DNA of 11,452 nucleotides from an uncultured Bacilli bacterium (GCA_947625715.1 CANQPR010000043.1:1-11452), one strand, 5' to 3'. Positions 1 to 8,100 are shown, counted from the stretch's first letter. Made by a program: numbers and translations. Notes: generated from the sequence alone by a model not told the origin.

Positions 1-4
1 ATGC

Positions 5-30
5 AAAAAATAAGGGACAAACCCTTATTT
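5..30 (-). terminator. Intrinsic terminator after the HU gene
   Basis: On the minus strand a 9-bp stem (AAATAAGGG / CCCTTATTT, positions 22-30 and 8-16) with a 5-nt loop is followed by a T run. It lies about 70 nt beyond the HU stop codon and is the natural end of that transcript. Confidence 0.8.
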
Positions 31-100
31 TATAATGCTTTAATGAAATTTTGCTCCCCACTAAATTATTTAGAGCCAATGTTTTTGTAATTAAATTCCC

Positions 101-373
101 TTATTTAATAGCTTCTTTTAATTTGCTTCCAGCTTTAAAACTTGCTACCATTTTAGCAGGAATATGAATTGGTTCTTTTGTAGCAGGATTAATGCCATCT
201 CTTGCAGCACGTTTCTTTGCAGAGAATTTACCAAAACCAACTAGAACAACTTCTCCTTTTTCTTTTAAGCCGTCAACAATACCATCTAATACAGCATCTA
301 AAGCACGGCCTGCTTCTGCTTTTGTCATGTTAGCTTGTTCACTAACAAAGTCAATTAATTCTGATTTTGTCAT
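101..373 (-). CDS. hup: HU-family histone-like DNA-binding protein
   Basis: A 90-residue protein, the usual full length for HU. HU is a homodimeric nucleoid protein that bends and compacts DNA without strict sequence preference. The HU signature is present at about residues 46-66: GFGKF, then basic residues (KKRAARDG) and INPAT, with Pro63 at the tip of the DNA-gripping arm. The N-terminal helices (MTKSELIDFVSEQ) and the C-terminal helix ending KLKEAIK are also typical. The ATG is preceded by AGGAGG eight bases upstream, so the start is secure. It lies directly downstream of spoIVA, the same order as spoIVA-hbs in B. subtilis, but a terminator-like hairpin and its own promoter separate the two. 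It could be called hbs or hupA; IHF is unlikely because the arm and length fit HU. Confidence 0.97.
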   Translation of the reverse strand: MTKSELIDFVSEQANMTKAEAGRALDAVLDGIVDGLKEKGEVVLVGFGKFSAKKRAARDGINPATKEPIHIPAKMVASFKAGSKLKEAIK

Positions 374-392
374 TAATACTTCCTCCTTTTGT

Positions 393-439
393 ATTATAAC
401 ATTTGTAAGGATATTACCCTTACATCTTTAAACTATCAA
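393..439 (-). promoter_or_regulatory. HU promoter region with an inverted repeat
   Basis: On the minus strand TTGATA (434-439) and TAATAT (411-416) lie 17 bp apart, a plausible sigma-A promoter. A second, perfect TATAAT lies at 393-398 with a poor -35. A perfect inverted repeat, TGTAAGG-N7-CCTTACA (404-424), covers the first -10 element. It could be an operator or a 5'-UTR hairpin. Which -10 is used cannot be decided from sequence. Confidence 0.5.
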
Positions 440-459
440 AAAACATCCTTAATTGCAAG

Positions 460-487
460 AAAAAAAGCACTTTTTGGCACTTTTTTT
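460..487 (-). terminator. Probable terminator after spoIVA
   Basis: Just past the spoIVA stop, seven A, GUGC, a CAAAAA loop, GUGC and seven U can fold into an 11-bp stem with two G-U pairs. The U tract forms the 3' arm. The stem is mostly A-U, so strength is uncertain, but its place between spoIVA and the HU promoter fits. Confidence 0.5.
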
Positions 488-490
488 GAT

Positions 491-1657
491 TTATATGACA
501 AATGCAATTAAGTTACTTGACCCTTTATTGACAATTTTAGTAACTGTTTGACTCAATTTATAGCGGGTATTTTCAGGCATTATGGAAAGTTTAGCTTGAA
601 TTCCTTCTTTTACGATAACATCTAAACTACGGCCAAAAATTTCACTTTTCCAAATACTAGATGGATCGGTTTGATAATCTTTCATTAAATAATTTATTAA
701 CTCTTTACTTTGCAATTCACTACCAATTATTGGTTCAAAGGTACTTTCAACATCAACTTTCATTAAGTGAATACTACTTGCAACAGCTTTTAGTTTTACA
801 CCATATCTAGAACCTTGTTTAATTATTTGTGGGGTATCTAATTTCATATCTTTTAGAGTTGGATAAACTATTCCATAACCGGTTGATTTAGCCATTTTAA
901 TGGCATTTTTTAAACTATCTAGTTCTTCTCTTCCTTCGGCGTAAGTAGTGAAGATTTTTAATAATCCGGCTTTTGAAGATGCGGCATCGCCAACTAGTGT
1001 TTTTAAGACTTGTTGATATAGTTCATCACTGCTATCTAAACGAAGATTTACTTCACCACTTGCGGTATCTAAATTAGATATATAAGCTTTATTAATATAT
1101 AAAGAATCATTAAAATTATCCAAAATATTTAGAGCATCTCGAACTTTATTTACTGGAGCAACACTTTCTTTCATTTTTTCAATATAATGTTTTTTGATTT
1201 CATTATCATTTGCTAAGACAGATACCCATTTAGGAATAGAAACGGAAATATTGGTTACTGGAAATTCATATAAAGCTTCTTTTAAAATTTCTAATATTTC
1301 TGTTTCACTCATTTTTTCAACTGATATAGCTAAAACAGGAACATGATAATTTTCTTTTAATTCTTCAGTAAGAGCTTTGGTTTCGATGGCATTGGGATGA
1401 GCCGTATTTAAAACGATTATAAACGGTTTACCAATGTTTGTTAGCTCAGATATAACTTTTTCTTCGGCTTCTAAATAATCAGTTCTTTTTAATTCACCAA
1501 AAGAGCCATCAGTAGTAACGACAATACCTATAGTAGAATGATCTTTAATTACTTTTTCAGTCCCAATTTGCGCCGCTTCTATAAAGGGTACTGATTCACT
1601 AAACCACCGTGAACCTAAAAAGTGATACCCAAAAATCAAAAAATATATGCACACCAT
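491..1657 (-). CDS. spoIVA: Stage IV sporulation protein A, C-terminal part; 5' end replaced at an element junction
   Basis: SpoIVA is an ATPase made in the mother cell that polymerises on the outer forespore membrane as the coat basement layer. The open frame has 388 codons, and residues 18-388 align from memory with about residue 122 to the end of the 492-residue B. subtilis protein. Recognisable parts are WFSESVPFIEAA, GTEKVI, IVVTTDGS, EALYEFPV, IKQGSRYGVKLKAVA, KVDVES, SIWKSEIFGRSLD and VKEGIQAKLS near the C-terminus, which ends intact. The first 17 codons (1657-1607) do not resemble SpoIVA, have no ribosome site, and run into sequence next to the recombinase gene. The missing N-terminus holds Walker A (near Lys30 in B. 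subtilis) and Walker B (near Asp97), so this fragment alone cannot be a working ATPase. HU lies downstream as in B. subtilis. Identity of the fragment is secure. Whether it is a dead remnant or one half of a gene rejoined by excision is inference. Confidence 0.93.
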   Translation of the reverse strand: MVCIYFLIFGYHFLGSRWFSESVPFIEAAQIGTEKVIKDHSTIGIVVTTDGSFGELKRTDYLEAEEKVISELTNIGKPFIIVLNTAHPNAIETKALTEELKENYHVPVLAISVEKMSETEILEILKEALYEFPVTNISVSIPKWVSVLANDNEIKKHYIEKMKESVAPVNKVRDALNILDNFNDSLYINKAYISNLDTASGEVNLRLDSSDELYQQVLKTLVGDAASSKAGLLKIFTTYAEGREELDSLKNAIKMAKSTGYGIVYPTLKDMKLDTPQIIKQGSRYGVKLKAVASSIHLMKVDVESTFEPIIGSELQSKELINYLMKDYQTDPSSIWKSEIFGRSLDVIVKEGIQAKLSIMPENTRYKLSQTVTKIVNKGSSNLIAFVI

Positions 1658-1667
1658 TTAAGCAGTG
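1604..1667 (-). other. Putative element terminus / recombinase attachment site within spoIVA
   Basis: SpoIVA homology stops between codon W18 (1604-1606) and the preceding CGG codon (1607-1609), where the family has Pro-Trp. The roughly 60 bases from there to the recombinase stop (1668) are non-homologous and belong to neither gene. Large serine recombinases act on sites of about 50 bp beside their own gene, so a hybrid attachment site should be centred near 1604-1612. The core dinucleotide cannot be fixed without the other element end or an uninterrupted allele. Confidence 0.6.
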
Positions 1668-3254
1668 CTAAACTAATACTTCACTTTTGGAAATTCTATA
1701 ATGAATTTCTAATTTTTTATCTTTTGTTACATAGATTTTGTCAATTAATTTATTAAGCATTTCTTTAGTTGGATTTTTCATTTCTAAAAAGTTTTCTACT
1801 ACTGTTAAGTAATCTGCAAATACTACTGACTCATCACTTATAGAACTTATTTCATTTCGATATTTTTTTATTTTTTTATTGGCTATATTTATTTGTTCAT
1901 CAGTTTGGCTATATAATCTTTGATAAGTGTCAACATTAATAACACCATTAAATTTATCATCATACAATGAATCTTGCTTTAATTTTAGCTTTTCAACACT
2001 TTTAGTTAAAGTATCTATTTTCTTATTAAGTTCACATCTTGGATCTACATAATCTTGTTTAATTATTTTTTCAAATTCTTCTTTATCTTCCATATATTGT
2101 ATTGATAAATCTCTAATTTTATTAAAAACTGTTTTTTCTAATTTAGTATAATTCATATGATGAGAAAAACATATATGATATTTACTAAACTTCCTATAGT
2201 TATTGCAATTCATTGTTACACGATCTCTTTTTTTATCATAACTAATACTCATTTTTGCTCCACAATCTTTACAATACACAAAATTTGATAAAATATATTC
2301 GACGTTTCTTCTATCTTTACTATAAATATTTGACTTATCTTTGATTTGTTGAGCTAATTCAAAAGTTTCTTTTGAAATTAATGGTTCATGGGCATTTTCC
2401 TTTATACACCATTCACTTTTATCAACTTTCTTCCTTTTTTTAATTTTATAATTAATGTTTTGCGAAGTGTGTTGAATAAGAACTCCAGTATATATTGGAT
2501 TTTTAAGGATATTTCCAACAGAGCAATGTTTCCAAATTTGTGGATAGTTACATTTGTTTAAAGATTTTTCTTTATTCTTTAACATAATAGGTGTCGGTAT
2601 TTCTTCTTTAGTTAATATTTCAGCAATTGCACAACTACCATAACCACTTATATATAAGTCAAAAATTCTTTTAACTACTGGTGCAGTTTTAGGATCGGGT
2701 ACTAATTGATGTTTATTGTCTGGATGCCTCATATAACCATAAGCAGGAACACTTCCACAAAACTTTCCGTCTTTTTTCATTTGCAGTAAATTAGAACGAA
2801 CTTTTTTAGAAATATCTTTAGCATACATATCATTCATACTCAATTTGAATGGCATCATATCACTACCACTTGTTTCATAAAAAGTATCTATATCATCGTT
2901 TACTGCAATATACCTAATACCTTTTTCTGGAAAATAATTTTCAACATAAAAACCTGTTTGAATATGATCTCTACCTAATCTTGATAAATCTTTAGTAAGT
3001 ACCATATTTATACGACCATCTTCTATATCTTTGATTAATTTTTGAAAACTAGGTCTATTAAAATTACCACCAGAATAACCATCATCTACATACTCATCTA
3101 CTATTTGTAATCCATTTGCTTTCAAAAAACCCATTAATAGACTTCTTTGATTAGTTACTGATTCACTTTCTAAATCATCACCATCTTCACGAGATAATCT
3201 TATATATAAACCAATTTTGTAATTAATATTGTCATTATTGTACCGTCTGTACAT
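1668..3254 (-). CDS. Large serine recombinase (TnpX/TndX-like)
   Basis: A 528-residue site-specific recombinase of the large serine family, which cuts both DNA strands through a 5'-phosphoserine link and integrates or excises elements. The N-terminal resolvase domain has GLYIRLSRED with nucleophile Ser21 and Arg19, DDGYSGGNFNRPSF at about 57-70, and TKDLSRLGRD with Arg92 and Arg95. The recombinase domain follows (GKFCGSVPAYGY at 164-174; VVKRIFDLYISG). A zinc ribbon is marked by Cys328, Cys331, Cys350 and Cys362. A charged coiled coil (about 408-470) and a short C-terminal tail complete the protein, so no domain is missing. AGGAG lies six bases before the ATG, inside the end of the small upstream ORF, suggesting coupled translation. 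The gene ends about 60 nt from the break in spoIVA and points towards it, the position typical of an element-terminal integrase. It appears intact. Confidence 0.95.
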   Translation of the reverse strand: MYRRYNNDNINYKIGLYIRLSREDGDDLESESVTNQRSLLMGFLKANGLQIVDEYVDDGYSGGNFNRPSFQKLIKDIEDGRINMVLTKDLSRLGRDHIQTGFYVENYFPEKGIRYIAVNDDIDTFYETSGSDMMPFKLSMNDMYAKDISKKVRSNLLQMKKDGKFCGSVPAYGYMRHPDNKHQLVPDPKTAPVVKRIFDLYISGYGSCAIAEILTKEEIPTPIMLKNKEKSLNKCNYPQIWKHCSVGNILKNPIYTGVLIQHTSQNINYKIKKRKKVDKSEWCIKENAHEPLISKETFELAQQIKDKSNIYSKDRRNVEYILSNFVYCKDCGAKMSISYDKKRDRVTMNCNNYRKFSKYHICFSHHMNYTKLEKTVFNKIRDLSIQYMEDKEEFEKIIKQDYVDPRCELNKKIDTLTKSVEKLKLKQDSLYDDKFNGVINVDTYQRLYSQTDEQINIANKKIKKYRNEISSISDESVVFADYLTVVENFLEMKNPTKEMLNKLIDKIYVTKDKKLEIHYRISKSEVLV

Positions 3255-3447
3255 TGTTTACTCCTTTCTTAGACAATATTTCATACTTATTAGTTGGCTT
3301 CACTATGCGATGATTTTTTTGATTTTGCAAATTTTTCGAATACAAAATTTTATCTTTATTTTTAACATAATAATTATAAATACAACTTTTTAATAAATCC
3401 TTTAAATTATTTCCATCTACTGCATAAAATTCTGATATTTCATACAT
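3235..3447 (-). CDS. Small protein of unknown function, overlapping the recombinase start
   Basis: I do not recognise this 70-residue protein. An in-frame ATG exists at 3468, but GGAGG at 3456-3460 lies eight bases before the ATG at 3447, so the shorter form (MYEISEFYAVDGNNLKDLL...) is the better start. The N-terminal half looks helical (NNLKDLLKSCIYNYYVKN). The C-terminal half is basic, rich in Lys, Asn and Gln. Its last 20 bases overlap the recombinase gene, so the two are probably one transcript with coupled translation. A small basic protein beside a large serine recombinase could be a recombination directionality factor or other accessory protein, but that rests on position and size only. 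Confidence 0.65.
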   Translation of the reverse strand: MYEISEFYAVDGNNLKDLLKSCIYNYYVKNKDKILYSKNLQNQKNHRIVKPTNKYEILSKKGVNNVQTVQ

Positions 3448-3460
3448 AGATTTATCCTCC

Positions 3461-3482
3461 AGTTCCATAAATTGTATGAACT
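3461..3482. promoter_or_regulatory. Inverted repeat before the small ORF
   Basis: AGTT(C)CATA-aattg-TATGAACT forms two arms of eight to nine bases with one bulged base, next to the GGAGG ribosome site of the small ORF at 3235-3447. It could be a dimeric repressor site or an mRNA hairpin affecting ribosome access. The match could be chance in AT-rich DNA. Confidence 0.35.
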
Positions 3483-3506
3483 AAAAAAAAGAAAAAGAAC
3501 AATGTT

Positions 3507-3638
3507 TTATAAATTAAATATTATTCTTTCTAAAATTAAGTCTTGTATTAAAGAATTTTTTTGAATTTCAATAATATATTTTGTATTTTTACTATTATCT
3601 TTTTTTAAATGATATACTTTAACTGTTCTTGTACTATT
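3507..3638 (-). other. Start-less 43-codon open stretch, probably a decayed coding remnant
   Basis: Between the small ORF and the intron remnant lie about 185 very AT-rich bases with no gene. One minus-strand frame stays open for 43 codons (reading VKVYHLKKDNSKNTKYIIE and on to LILERIIFNL before the stop) but follows a TGA and has no start or ribosome site. It could be the tail of a gene destroyed by the deletion that truncated the intron, or chance. Confidence 0.2.
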
Positions 3639-3661
3639 TCAATAATTAATTTTTTTATGGA

Positions 3662-3730
3662 TTATTTGTAAACTGGCTTATAAGAATTATTTAAATTGTC
3701 TTTAAAAAGTACTTTTTCTAAAAGTTCCAT
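3662..3730 (-). pseudogene. N-terminal fragment of a group II intron reverse transcriptase/maturase
   Basis: Twenty-two residues, MELLEKVLFKDN then LNNSYKPVYK, match the usual opening of group II intron-encoded proteins (MELLEKIL..N...AY..V..NKG). The frame then meets TAA exactly where the conserved NKG would follow. The polymerase, maturase and endonuclease domains are all lost, which indicates a deletion ending near 3665. Confidence 0.6.
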
Positions 3731-3947
3731 ATCTATTTATATTTTTCTAATTTTGCTCATAGGTCACACTTTTTGAGGCACGTTCCCAAGATACGCTTGG
3801 TACTCTTCCTTTTAGTAAGTTTCTGTTCGTTAGCCATCAATTTTGTTACATACTTCCTTTTTTAATCTCATGATTGATGCTTTGCGCTTCTTTAACACTT
3901 CGCCTTTACCTACGCGTGTTTCCACCAACTAGATATATGCCATGCAC
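3662..3947 (-). mobile_element. 5' remnant of a group II intron
   Basis: This stretch is richer in G and C than its surroundings. On the minus strand it starts GTGCATGG, close to the GUGYG 5' end of group II introns, and runs through structured-RNA-like sequence (GTTGGTGGAAACACGCG; CTAACGAACAGAAACTTACT; GGAGAGTACC-like and CGTATCTTGGGAACGTGCC stretches). It leads into the first 22 codons of an intron reverse transcriptase. It begins 12 nt after a terminator stem, the site preference of class C group II introns. The rest of the reverse transcriptase and domains V and VI are absent, so it cannot splice or move. The exact 5' boundary and the class are inferred from memory of family features. Confidence 0.6.
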
Positions 3948-3952
3948 GGCAT

Positions 3953-3982
3953 CAAAAAACCTAACTCTTTAAAAGAGTTAGG
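3953..3982 (-). terminator. Strong intrinsic terminator
   Basis: On the minus strand CCTAACTCT-TTTAA-AGAGTTAGG forms a nine-pair stem (11 possible) followed by TTTTTTG. It can end the short transcript from the promoter at 4032-4059 and any read-through from the surface operon. The group II intron remnant starts just behind it. Confidence 0.85.
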
Positions 3983-4025
3983 AATAATTGACTTAGGGCT
4001 TCTAAAGTTTCCTAAATACCAATTA
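3954..4025 (-). ncRNA. Candidate small structured RNA (~70 nt)
   Basis: A promoter ends at 4032 and a strong terminator at about 3954, leaving a 70-odd-nt transcript with no ORF or ribosome site. Its 5' part can fold as AATTG / CAATT enclosing TTAGG / CCTAA with a 13-nt loop, followed by the terminator hairpin. I match it to no known RNA family. It could be an sRNA, or a leader whose downstream gene was lost when the intron inserted and decayed. Confidence 0.4.
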
Positions 4026-4031
4026 CTTACA

Positions 4032-4059
4032 ATTATACCCAAATATTTATAAATTTCAA
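4032..4059 (-). promoter_or_regulatory. Sigma-A-type promoter
   Basis: TTGAAA (4054-4059) and a perfect TATAAT (4032-4037) are 16 bp apart on the minus strand. Transcription should begin near 4025 and run into the terminator at 3953-3982. In AT-rich DNA such matches arise by chance, but the pairing with a terminator makes this one more credible. Confidence 0.55.
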
Positions 4060-4238
4060 TAAATTTAGCACAATTTTTTTAATTCAAAAAATTGTGTAGA
4101 AAATAAGTTTTTTTATAAATCAAGCATACTAATTTCACTTAATTTTCCATAATTCAATTTTTTCATCAATAGCAAAATCAATATTATAATATACCTTACT
4201 AGATAACATATCAATTAATAAAAAAAATATTATATTTT
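4060..4238. other. Intergenic stretch with AT hairpins, no intact gene
   Basis: Between the surface operon and the small-RNA promoter there is no convincing gene. A perfect 11-bp inverted repeat (CACAATTTTTT / AAAAAATTGTG, 4069-4096, 6-nt loop) and an all-A/T palindrome with a T run right at the last stop codon (4221-4240) could act as weak terminators for the operon. A 24-codon open stretch on the minus strand (4135-4209, starting MLSSKVYYNIDF) lacks a ribosome site and is probably noise or a gene remnant. Confidence 0.4.
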
Positions 4239-5111
4239 TTAATGTAAATTTTTGCTATTTTTTGACTTCTTATTTTTATTATAAATTATTTTTATAATTA
4301 ATATAAATACTAATAAAATTAAAATCATAATAATATAAATAATTGGTCTTTTTTTTATCACATTATATTGTTTAGTATTAACTATTTCACCATATTCATT
4401 TGTTTCAACAATTTCTACTTCTCCAGTTTTATTAAAAGTAATAGTATTATCCTCATTAATTACTGCAATATCAGTATTTGAAGATTCTAATTTATGATTA
4501 TTTTCAAGATTATAATAAATTTTTTTCCCAGTTTTTACTTTTTCTATTCTTCTATCAATAACTGATTTTGAATTATCTTCTTCACTTGTTTTAGTTTCAG
4601 TTTTATTGTTATCATTTTGTTCTTCTTTAGAATTTGTAACTGTGATTCTTCCATTAATTACTTGATATTCTAAAGTTTCTAATTCACTAGTTGCATAATC
4701 AGTAACATCTAAATTAATATCATTATCAATGGCATCTTCATTAACTTTAAATTTTAGTAATAAAAGATTTTGGTTATTAGTATATACTTCATTAAAAGAA
4801 ATAGCATAGAAAGAAATAATATTTGAATCATTTATAGCTAAATCTTTCATACTAAAATTTTCAAAGCCAAGCATTTCTCCATCAATATATGTTAAACTGT
4901 TTTCATCAAAATCAATTTTCATTCCAATTACACTAAAACCAACGTTATTTTTAATAGCAATTGGAACTTCAATTTCTTCACCAATTTTAACAAGCGAATT
5001 ACCCACTTCAAAAGTGGGTAATTCTACTGCATCAATATTTTCTATAAAAAAAGTGTTAATTAATATGATAAATATTATATTAATTATTTTTAATGATTTT
5101 ATGTTTTGCAT
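4239..5111 (-). CDS. Membrane-anchored cohesin-domain protein
   Basis: A 290-residue surface protein. A signal peptide or membrane helix covers about residues 8-28. Residues 30-160 read as a cohesin-like beta-sandwich: FEVGNSLVKIGEEIEVPI, then IGMKIDFDENSLTYI, ISFYAISF, LLLLKFKV and ending VINGRITVTN. Cohesins bind dockerins in cellulosome-type complexes. An acidic, Asn/Thr/Glu-rich linker follows, then a degenerate Big_2-like stretch (about 196-252), a membrane helix (257-277) and a lysine-rich tail. There is no LPXTG-type motif, so it should stay in the membrane rather than be wall-linked. The first possible start is a TTG at 5126, but GGAG lies nine bases before the ATG at 5111, which I prefer. 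It overlaps the scaffold gene by 32 nt, indicating translational coupling. The cohesin call is from fold-pattern recognition. Confidence 0.75.
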   Translation of the reverse strand: MQNIKSLKIINIIFIILINTFFIENIDAVELPTFEVGNSLVKIGEEIEVPIAIKNNVGFSVIGMKIDFDENSLTYIDGEMLGFENFSMKDLAINDSNIISFYAISFNEVYTNNQNLLLLKFKVNEDAIDNDINLDVTDYATSELETLEYQVINGRITVTNSKEEQNDNNKTETKTSEEDNSKSVIDRRIEKVKTGKKIYYNLENNHKLESSNTDIAVINEDNTITFNKTGEVEIVETNEYGEIVNTKQYNVIKKRPIIYIIMILILLVFILIIKIIYNKNKKSKNSKNLH

Positions 5112-8100
5112 ATCCAAATACTCCAATTAATCCTAAAGAAATTATGGATAAAATCAAATTAACAATATTTGATGTAGCACCTGTTTGAGGGCTTATTATA
5201 TTTTCATTATCAGTAATATCATTATTATTTGTAATATTTTCATCTGCTTTTAATTCTTCTTCAACTGGTATTACTTTAACAGTTATAGTTTGTTTTTGAC
5301 CATTTGATGCTGTAACAGTAATTGTTACTGTACCACTAGCTAGAGCTTTAAAATTTCCATTTTTATCAATTGTTAAAATACTTTCATCGCTTGATTCATA
5401 AGTATATGTTAAATTATCAGTATTATTTGATGGATAAGCATTTACACCTAATTTACCACCATTTCCAACTGTAATTTCATCAAGAGAATTAATTTGAATC
5501 TTTTCAACATGAATTTCATTAACTTTAATAGTTACTTCTTTTTCAATTTCACCAACAGTAACTTTTATTTTTGCTTCGCCTTCTTTTAAAGCTGTAACTT
5601 TACCATCTTCATCAACGGTTAAAATACTTTCATCACTAGAACTATATAACACATTATTTAATTCTGTAGTATCAATAGGATCGGGCGTTACTTTTATATC
5701 ATAGGTATTACCTTTTAACATTTCTTCAGGTGCAGATATTTCGATATCATCTAAAGGAATAATTTTAACTGTAACATTTATATTAATGCTCATTCCATTT
5801 TTTAATATACCAGTTATAACTGTAGTACCTTCCTTTAAAGCCGTAATAACTCCTTCACTATTTATAGTTGCAACAGAATTTTCACTACTAGACCAAGCAA
5901 TAACTTTAGATTCAGTTGCATCGCTAGGATTTATTTGATAAGAAACTTTAAAAGTTTTGCCTTTAATAATCTCAATATCTTCTTTAGTTGTTGTAAATGA
6001 GCTTATTGGCACAAATACATTTACTTTGATACTATCACTTTTATTATTAGCTGTTGCTGTAATTGTTACAGTACCAGCTTTTTTAGCAGTTACAACGCCA
6101 CTAGCACTAACAGAAGCTATATCATCATCACTACTTGACCATTTTAAAGTATATTCTTCGTTAGTATCACTAGGATTTACAGTAGCCGTTAAATTAGTTT
6201 CATGATTTTTTTCTAATTGCATTGTATTATTTGTTAAACCACTTTTTTCATTTATAACAACACTTTCAATTGGAGTAATTACATAAACAATAATTGTATC
6301 GCTTTTTCCATCTTTTGTAGCTGTTATAATAGTTTGACCATTACTTAAAGCAGTTATTTCACCATTTTGATTAATTCTGGCAACTTCTTCACTAGAACTT
6401 TCCCAGTGAATTGGAGTTTTATCAGTATAGTCACTAGGGTTTATTTTAATTTTAATATTTTTAGTAGTATTTTTATTTACATTAATACTTTCTTTACCAT
6501 CTTCAAGAATTACTTCTGTTACTGGTACTTTTACTGTAACTGTAGCAGTTGCTGTTTTGCCATTTTTTAAACGAGCTGTAATTGTTGCCCTTCCACCGCC
6601 AACAGCCTTTAGTAAACCACTAGTTTTATCAATAGTAGCAACATTAGGATTATCACTTTCCCATGTTACAGTTTTATCTTCTTCAGCACTAGCTGGTTGA
6701 ATGTTAACACTAAGATTTTGTGATTCTCCTTTATTCATTGTAATATCACTATTTGGTAATATTGTAATTGAATCAATTGGGATTAATACTTTAATATTAA
6801 CTGAATCACTTTTATCATTATATTTTACTGTAATTGTTGCATCACCAGGTTGTAAAGCGTGAACAGTTCCATCAGGATCAACACTTACAATATCTCCATG
6901 ATTACTTTCCCAAGTAATTTTACTTTTTTCACTTGTATCACTAGGATTAATTTGTAAATTTAATTTCTTAGTTTGTGGTGCTATTAATGAGAAATCTTCA
7001 TCTAAGATATCTAAGGAATCAATATCAACAAATACATGAACATTTACTTCAAAATTATATTCGCCAATAGATGCTTTAATTACTGTATCACCACCACTAA
7101 CAGCAGTTACTTTACCATTATTTACTGTAGCAACTTGTGGTTTAGTACTTTCCCACTTAATTGTTTTATTATCAGTTGTATTTAGTGGATAATATGTAAC
7201 ACTTAAATCTTTTGTAGCTCCACGATTTAAAGTAATATCTCCAGTTTCACTTATTGATGCACTGGTTATTGGAACTTTAACAGTTACATTAACACTGGCA
7301 GAAATTCCAGTAGTAGTTTTAGCAATAATTTGGGTTGTTCCACCACCAACAGCAGTTATTTTGCCATTTTCTACTTTAGCAATAGAACTTGCTTTACTTT
7401 CCCAAGTAATAGTTTCATCATCGCTTGAGTTGCCAGCAGGATTTTGTAAAACAATATTTGGTGTCACATCAATACTTCCATAAGTAATCCCACCACCATT
7501 ATTTTGCTTATCTAATATTTTTAATTCAACATCTGATTGGTCTAATTGTAGTTCTTTAATTGGATTAGTTACATTAAAAGTAATAGTTTTATCATAACCA
7601 TATGCACTAACTTTTACTTTTGTTTCACCATTTTTAACTGCTTCAACTTTGCCAGTAGGAGAAACTGTAACACTTTCTCCGCTTAAAATACTATAACTTT
7701 CATCTTTAGACGTAGTAGTATTTGCTGGTATAGGTGTAACATCTATTTGATAGGTATCACCCCAATATAAATCAACATTTTCTTCTTGAACATTAATACC
7801 AGTTGCTGGAACAAGAATTTTAATTTTACCCGTTTCAGTTGTGTAAGTAGTAATATCTTCATCATCACCAGCATTTTCACTTAATTTCTTTTTAAATTCG
7901 GTTACTGTTGCTTTAAATTCATAATCACCTGAAGCATTATCTTTGACTTTTAAAGTCATTTTACCAAATGCACCATTATAATTGGTATTTATAGCATTAG
8001 CTTTAGCAAAAGAAGCAGTAAACATACCTTTAGTTTTATCATTAGAAGCTGCAGCAGCGTGTGCTCCAAAAGTTGTATAATATCTTGCATACTCTGTTTC

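Noticed and set aside
192..431. Plus-strand open frame opposite HU
   Set aside because: It is antisense to a secure HU gene, lacks a ribosome site, and its translation has no recognisable pattern.
1607..1657. The ATG at 1657 as a true start of a short SpoIVA variant
   Set aside because: There is no ribosome site, the 17 codons are unlike SpoIVA, and the ATP-binding domain would be missing. It is a chance ATG in element sequence.
3731..3947. A short protein gene or tRNA in the GC-richer block
   Set aside because: Only very short frames occur, and I see no tRNA cloverleaf or TTCRA arm. The sequence fits group II intron RNA better.
5957..6570. Two plus-strand open frames opposite the Big_2 repeats (5957-6205 and 6367-6570)
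   Set aside because: They mirror the repeated coding strand, have no ribosome sites, and give hydrophobic low-complexity products typical of antisense frames.
5272..7809. The repeat array as a CRISPR or satellite
   Set aside because: Periodicity is about 250 bp, the units are diverged at DNA level, and they encode in-frame Big_2 domains. There are no short identical repeats with spacers.
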